Origin: Campylobacterales bacterium
GTDB lineage: Bacteria > Campylobacterota > Campylobacteria > Campylobacterales > JALSKU01
Length of the DNA stretch: 6,806 bases
Assembly (NCBI GenBank): GCA_027023175.1
Contig: JALVWW010000313.1
Span: 1 to 6,806 of the forward strand
Direction of reading: 5' to 3'
Shown here: positions 4,994 through 6,806 of the stretch, piece after piece
Layout: each line of letters opens with the position of its first letter
How positions within the stretch are numbered: position 1 is the stretch's first letter
Made by a program: the position numbers and the translations under genes
Notes under the pieces: generated by a model
Told to the model about the DNA's origin: nothing
The model's input: only the letters and a program-made list of their open reading frames with translations
Database searches by the model: none

Positions 4994-5733
4994 AAAAGGT
5001 AACTCTTTTTTTACTCTTTTTTACCCTATTTTTACAAGCAGGAGTAAAAAAGAGTATAGTCTTTCCTTCTCTTGACGGAGTAAATATTACAGCAGACTTA
5101 TATATACAAAATCCTAATAAAAAAACTCCTTTTATAGTGCTATTTCATAGAGCCGGCTGGAGCAGGGGAGAGTATGATGAGATAGCTCTAAAGCTTAACG
5201 ACCTTGGTTTTAATTGTATGGCAGTTGACTTAAGAAGTGGCGGAAGTGTAAATGGGGTTGTTAATCTAACTTTAAAAGACGCTAAGAAAAAAGGTAAATC
5301 GACTACCTATTTGGATGCTATACAAGATATAAAAGCTGCACTCATATATGCCAGAAAGCATTTTGCAAAAGGTAAGCTCATAGCTTGGGGAAGCTCTTAT
5401 TCGGCGGCACTTGTCATAAAAATAGTAGGGGATGATAAAAGCTTGGCTGATGAAGTTATCTCGTTTTCCCCGGGAGAGTATTTTACAAAGCTTGGCAAGG
5501 CTCCTGATTGGATAAAAGAGTCGGCAAAAAAGTTAAGAGTTCCTATATTTATAACCAGTGCAAAAAAAGAGGAGTCTTACTGGAAACCCATATATGATGC
5601 CGTACCTTATGAAAAAGAGTTTTATCTGCCTCTTACAAAAGGTCATCACGGCTCTCGCTCTTTATGGAGCAAATATCCTGATTCAAAAGGATACTGGCAA
5701 GCTGTCAAAGGATTTTTAAGGAGTCATATTTGA
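4990..5733 (+). CDS. Exported alpha/beta hydrolase (dienelactone-hydrolase-like), substrate unknown
   Basis: This 247-aa protein has a Sec signal peptide: MKK, hydrophobic core 4-15, and likely cleavage after LQA (17). The mature part has an alpha/beta hydrolase layout. There is an oxyanion-region loop LFHRAGWSRG (51-60), a strand-and-turn MAVDLRSGG (77-85), a nucleophile elbow AWGSSYSAAL (132-141) with Ser136 as probable nucleophile, and a histidine loop KGHHGSRS (217-224). The elbow reads G-S-S-Y-S instead of G-x-S-x-G, a variant seen in some exported hydrolases of this superfamily. The acid residue is not certain; Glu194 or Glu195 in TSAKKEES (189-196) is the best position. It is probably periplasmic and acts on an ester, thioester or peptide-like bond. 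It starts in an ATGA overlap with ridA and ends in a TTGA overlap with the methyltransferase. Confidence 0.82.
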   Translation: MKKVTLFLLFFTLFLQAGVKKSIVFPSLDGVNITADLYIQNPNKKTPFIVLFHRAGWSRGEYDEIALKLNDLGFNCMAVDLRSGGSVNGVVNLTLKDAKKKGKSTTYLDAIQDIKAALIYARKHFAKGKLIAWGSSYSAALVIKIVGDDKSLADEVISFSPGEYFTKLGKAPDWIKESAKKLRVPIFITSAKKEESYWKPIYDAVPYEKEFYLPLTKGHHGSRSLWSKYPDSKGYWQAVKGFLRSHI

Positions 5734-6410
5734 GTTTGGATTTGTATGCAAAGATAGAGCCTTATATTGGATTTTATGATAATTATGAAAGGCTTTATGG
5801 CTATTATTTAAAATATCTTAAAGATTTTGAGGTTAAAGATATACTTGATGTGGGATGTGGAAATGGTAGAATGTTAGAGCTTTTAAGTAAGTCAGGATAT
5901 AGTGCCAAAGGTATAGACTTAAGTGCCAAGATGATAGAAATATCTAAAAAAAGAGGAGTGGATGCAGAGCATAAAAATATATCAGAAGTAACCAAGAAAT
6001 ATGATGCCATCATTTCTGTAGCTGATGTTTTAAACTACATGGACAAGCCATCACTTAAAAGATTTTTGAGTTATATAAAAAATGCTTTGAAAGAAGGAGG
6101 TGTTTTTATTTGTGATATAAATACTCTTCATGGTTTTTGTGATGTGGCAGATGGAACCATGGTAAAAGAGGATAATGAAATATTTTTGGCGATAGATGCA
6201 GTTTTTGATGGAGAAATACTTGATACAAATATAACTTTTTTTGAAAAAGAGGGGGATTTGTACAAAAAATATAATGGAGCAATATTGCAATACTTTCATG
6301 AGAGTAGTGATGTTGTGGATATGACACCATTGAAACTTATAGATAAACAAGAGACAGCACTTTTTTCCGATAAGCCTGATAAAGTTATATTAAGATTTAT
6401 AAATAATTAA
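5730..6410 (+). CDS. Class I SAM-dependent methyltransferase, substrate unknown
   Basis: This 226-aa cytoplasmic enzyme has a Rossmann-type methyltransferase core. Motif I is LDVGCGNGR (39-47), which binds S-adenosylmethionine. The acidic ribose-binding residue is Asp63 in GIDLS (61-65). YDAIISVADVLNYM (91-104) covers motif II and the following loop, and LKEGGVFICDIN (120-131) is the typical post-core strand. The N-terminal YDNYERLYGYY (16-26) and the C-terminal half resemble small methyltransferases of the Methyltransf_25/11 type, but no substrate signature is visible. The start is TTG at 5730, backed by AAGGAG at 5718-5723 and a TTGA overlap with the hydrolase stop. It is the last gene of the operon; rplU begins 147 nt later with its own leader. 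A role linked to DapE is not implied by the sequence. Confidence 0.85.
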   Translation: MSLDLYAKIEPYIGFYDNYERLYGYYLKYLKDFEVKDILDVGCGNGRMLELLSKSGYSAKGIDLSAKMIEISKKRGVDAEHKNISEVTKKYDAIISVADVLNYMDKPSLKRFLSYIKNALKEGGVFICDINTLHGFCDVADGTMVKEDNEIFLAIDAVFDGEILDTNITFFEKEGDLYKKYNGAILQYFHESSDVVDMTPLKLIDKQETALFSDKPDKVILRFINN

Positions 6411-6487
6411 AAAATACTATCACTATCGTCTGACCACTATATTTGGAAGTAATATGTTATTTAATCAATATTTAAATAAAATTAGAG

Positions 6488-6493
6488 TAAAAT
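6488..6493 (+). promoter_or_regulatory. Candidate -10 element of the rplU promoter
   Basis: TAAAAT lies in a very AT-rich stretch (6452-6494) just before the rplU leader, and transcription starting about 7 nt downstream would begin near the first base of the leader stem at 6497. Campylobacterota sigma-70 promoters often have a recognisable -10 box and no clear -35, which fits. No intrinsic terminator for the preceding operon was found in 6411-6480. Confidence 0.35.
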
Positions 6494-6496
6494 TCG

Positions 6497-6545
6497 CGTT
6501 CATAGTCTTATGGGATTATACCATTACGGACTAAATAAATGAACG
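6497..6545 (+). promoter_or_regulatory. Structured 5' leader of rplU, candidate L21 autoregulatory element
   Basis: The leader forms a nested hairpin. CGTTCAT (6497-6503) pairs with ATGAACG (6539-6545), AGTC (6504-6507) pairs with GACT (6529-6532), and ATGG (6510-6513) pairs with CCAT (6521-6524). The unpaired AAATAA (6533-6538) on the 3' side makes a bulge. The outer stem ends at the first base before the AAGGA ribosome site (6546-6550) of rplU, so folding could affect initiation. Ribosomal protein operons, including L21 operons in other phyla, are often controlled by such leaders binding the encoded protein. Whether this one does so is inference. Confidence 0.55.
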
Positions 6546-6557
6546 AAGGAATAGCTA

Positions 6558-6806
6558 ATGTATGCTATCATAAGAAATGGTGGGAAGCAATACAAAGTTC
6601 AAGAGGGAGATTTTTTAAATCTCGACAAGCTTGACGCTCAGCCAAAAGATACTATAGAGGTAGAAGAAGTTCTAGCCGTCGGTGGTGATGAATTTAAGGT
6701 GGGTACTCCATATGTTGATGGAGCTAAAGTAACACTCGAAGTTGTAACAAACGCAAAAGCGAAAAAAGTCGTTATCTTCAAAAAAAGAAGAAGAAAAGAT
6801 TCTAAG
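6558..6806 (+). CDS. rplU: 50S ribosomal protein L21, 3'-truncated by the window edge
   Basis: This large-subunit protein contacts 23S rRNA. The visible 83 codons run from MYAIIRNGGKQYKVQEGD, the family's N-terminal signature, through GGDEFKVGTPYVDGAKVT to the basic VVIFKKRRRK segment. The full protein is normally about 100-105 aa, so roughly the last 20 residues lie beyond 6806. The ATG at 6558 has AAGGA (6546-6550) 7 nt upstream. In most bacteria rpmA (L27) and often obgE follow, which would be expected to the right. The gene is separated from the operon before it by 147 nt holding its own promoter and leader. Confidence 0.97.
   Translation, partial: MYAIIRNGGKQYKVQEGDFLNLDKLDAQPKDTIEVEEVLAVGGDEFKVGTPYVDGAKVTLEVVTNAKAKKVVIFKKRRRKDSK

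Noticed and set aside
2748..6350. Open frames of 62-203 codons on the minus strand opposite the operon
   Set aside because: They lie antisense to well-supported genes with clear family motifs, show no domain patterns of their own and reflect low stop frequency opposite AT-rich codons.
6411..6480. Intrinsic terminator for the five-gene operon
   Set aside because: No stable stem followed by a T-run could be found here; the region is simply AT-rich.

Overview
The window looks like AT-rich chromosomal DNA of a Campylobacterota (epsilonproteobacterial) bacterium, of the Sulfurimonas/Sulfurovum kind. This is inferred from the style of the ribosomal protein L21, DapE and RidA sequences, tight gene packing with TTG starts, and strong AAGGAG ribosome sites. 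No species can be named from the sequence alone.

Left part (1-937): the trailer end of a CRISPR array. Ten identical 35-nt repeats (3-675) enclose nine spacers of 32-39 nt, followed by a decayed terminal repeat (about 715-750). The repeats end in ATTGAGAC, close to the ATTGAAAC handle of type I/III systems, so the array reads on the + strand. The leader and any cas genes would lie left of position 1. After the array come short simple repeats and a second decayed repeat-like unit (884-918).

Middle part (938-2316): a very AT-rich lipoprotein gene (938-1657), resembling heparin-lyase-I-like polysaccharide lyases. Its expected C-terminal strand continues in the -1 frame to 1725, past an in-phase A_AAA_AAC sequence. 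The gene is surrounded by CRISPR debris: two degenerate copies of the array repeat (1813-1846, 2110-2133) and a third member of a variant repeat family (2171-2205). A 29-bp imperfect direct repeat (845-873, 2218-2246) brackets it. A 250-nt stretch between the two degenerate repeats (1853-2099) is unusually dense in hairpins. The best reading is an old array extended or broken by insertion of foreign DNA and now decaying. Whether the hairpin tract is functional RNA is open.

Right part (2317-6410): a compact five-gene operon on the + strand: CPA2-type cation/proton antiporter, dapE (lysine/diaminopimelate synthesis), ridA (imine/enamine deaminase), an exported alpha/beta hydrolase and a class I SAM methyltransferase. 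Gaps are 3 nt and 1 nt, then ATGA and TTGA overlaps, so the genes are probably co-transcribed and translationally coupled. DapE supplies diaminopimelate for peptidoglycan and lysine, and RidA removes reactive enamines from PLP enzymes. The other three are not an obvious part of that pathway.

End (6411-6806): an intergenic region with a candidate promoter and a clear multi-stem leader, then rplU (ribosomal protein L21), cut off by the window edge. No tRNA, rRNA, transposase or cas gene was seen.
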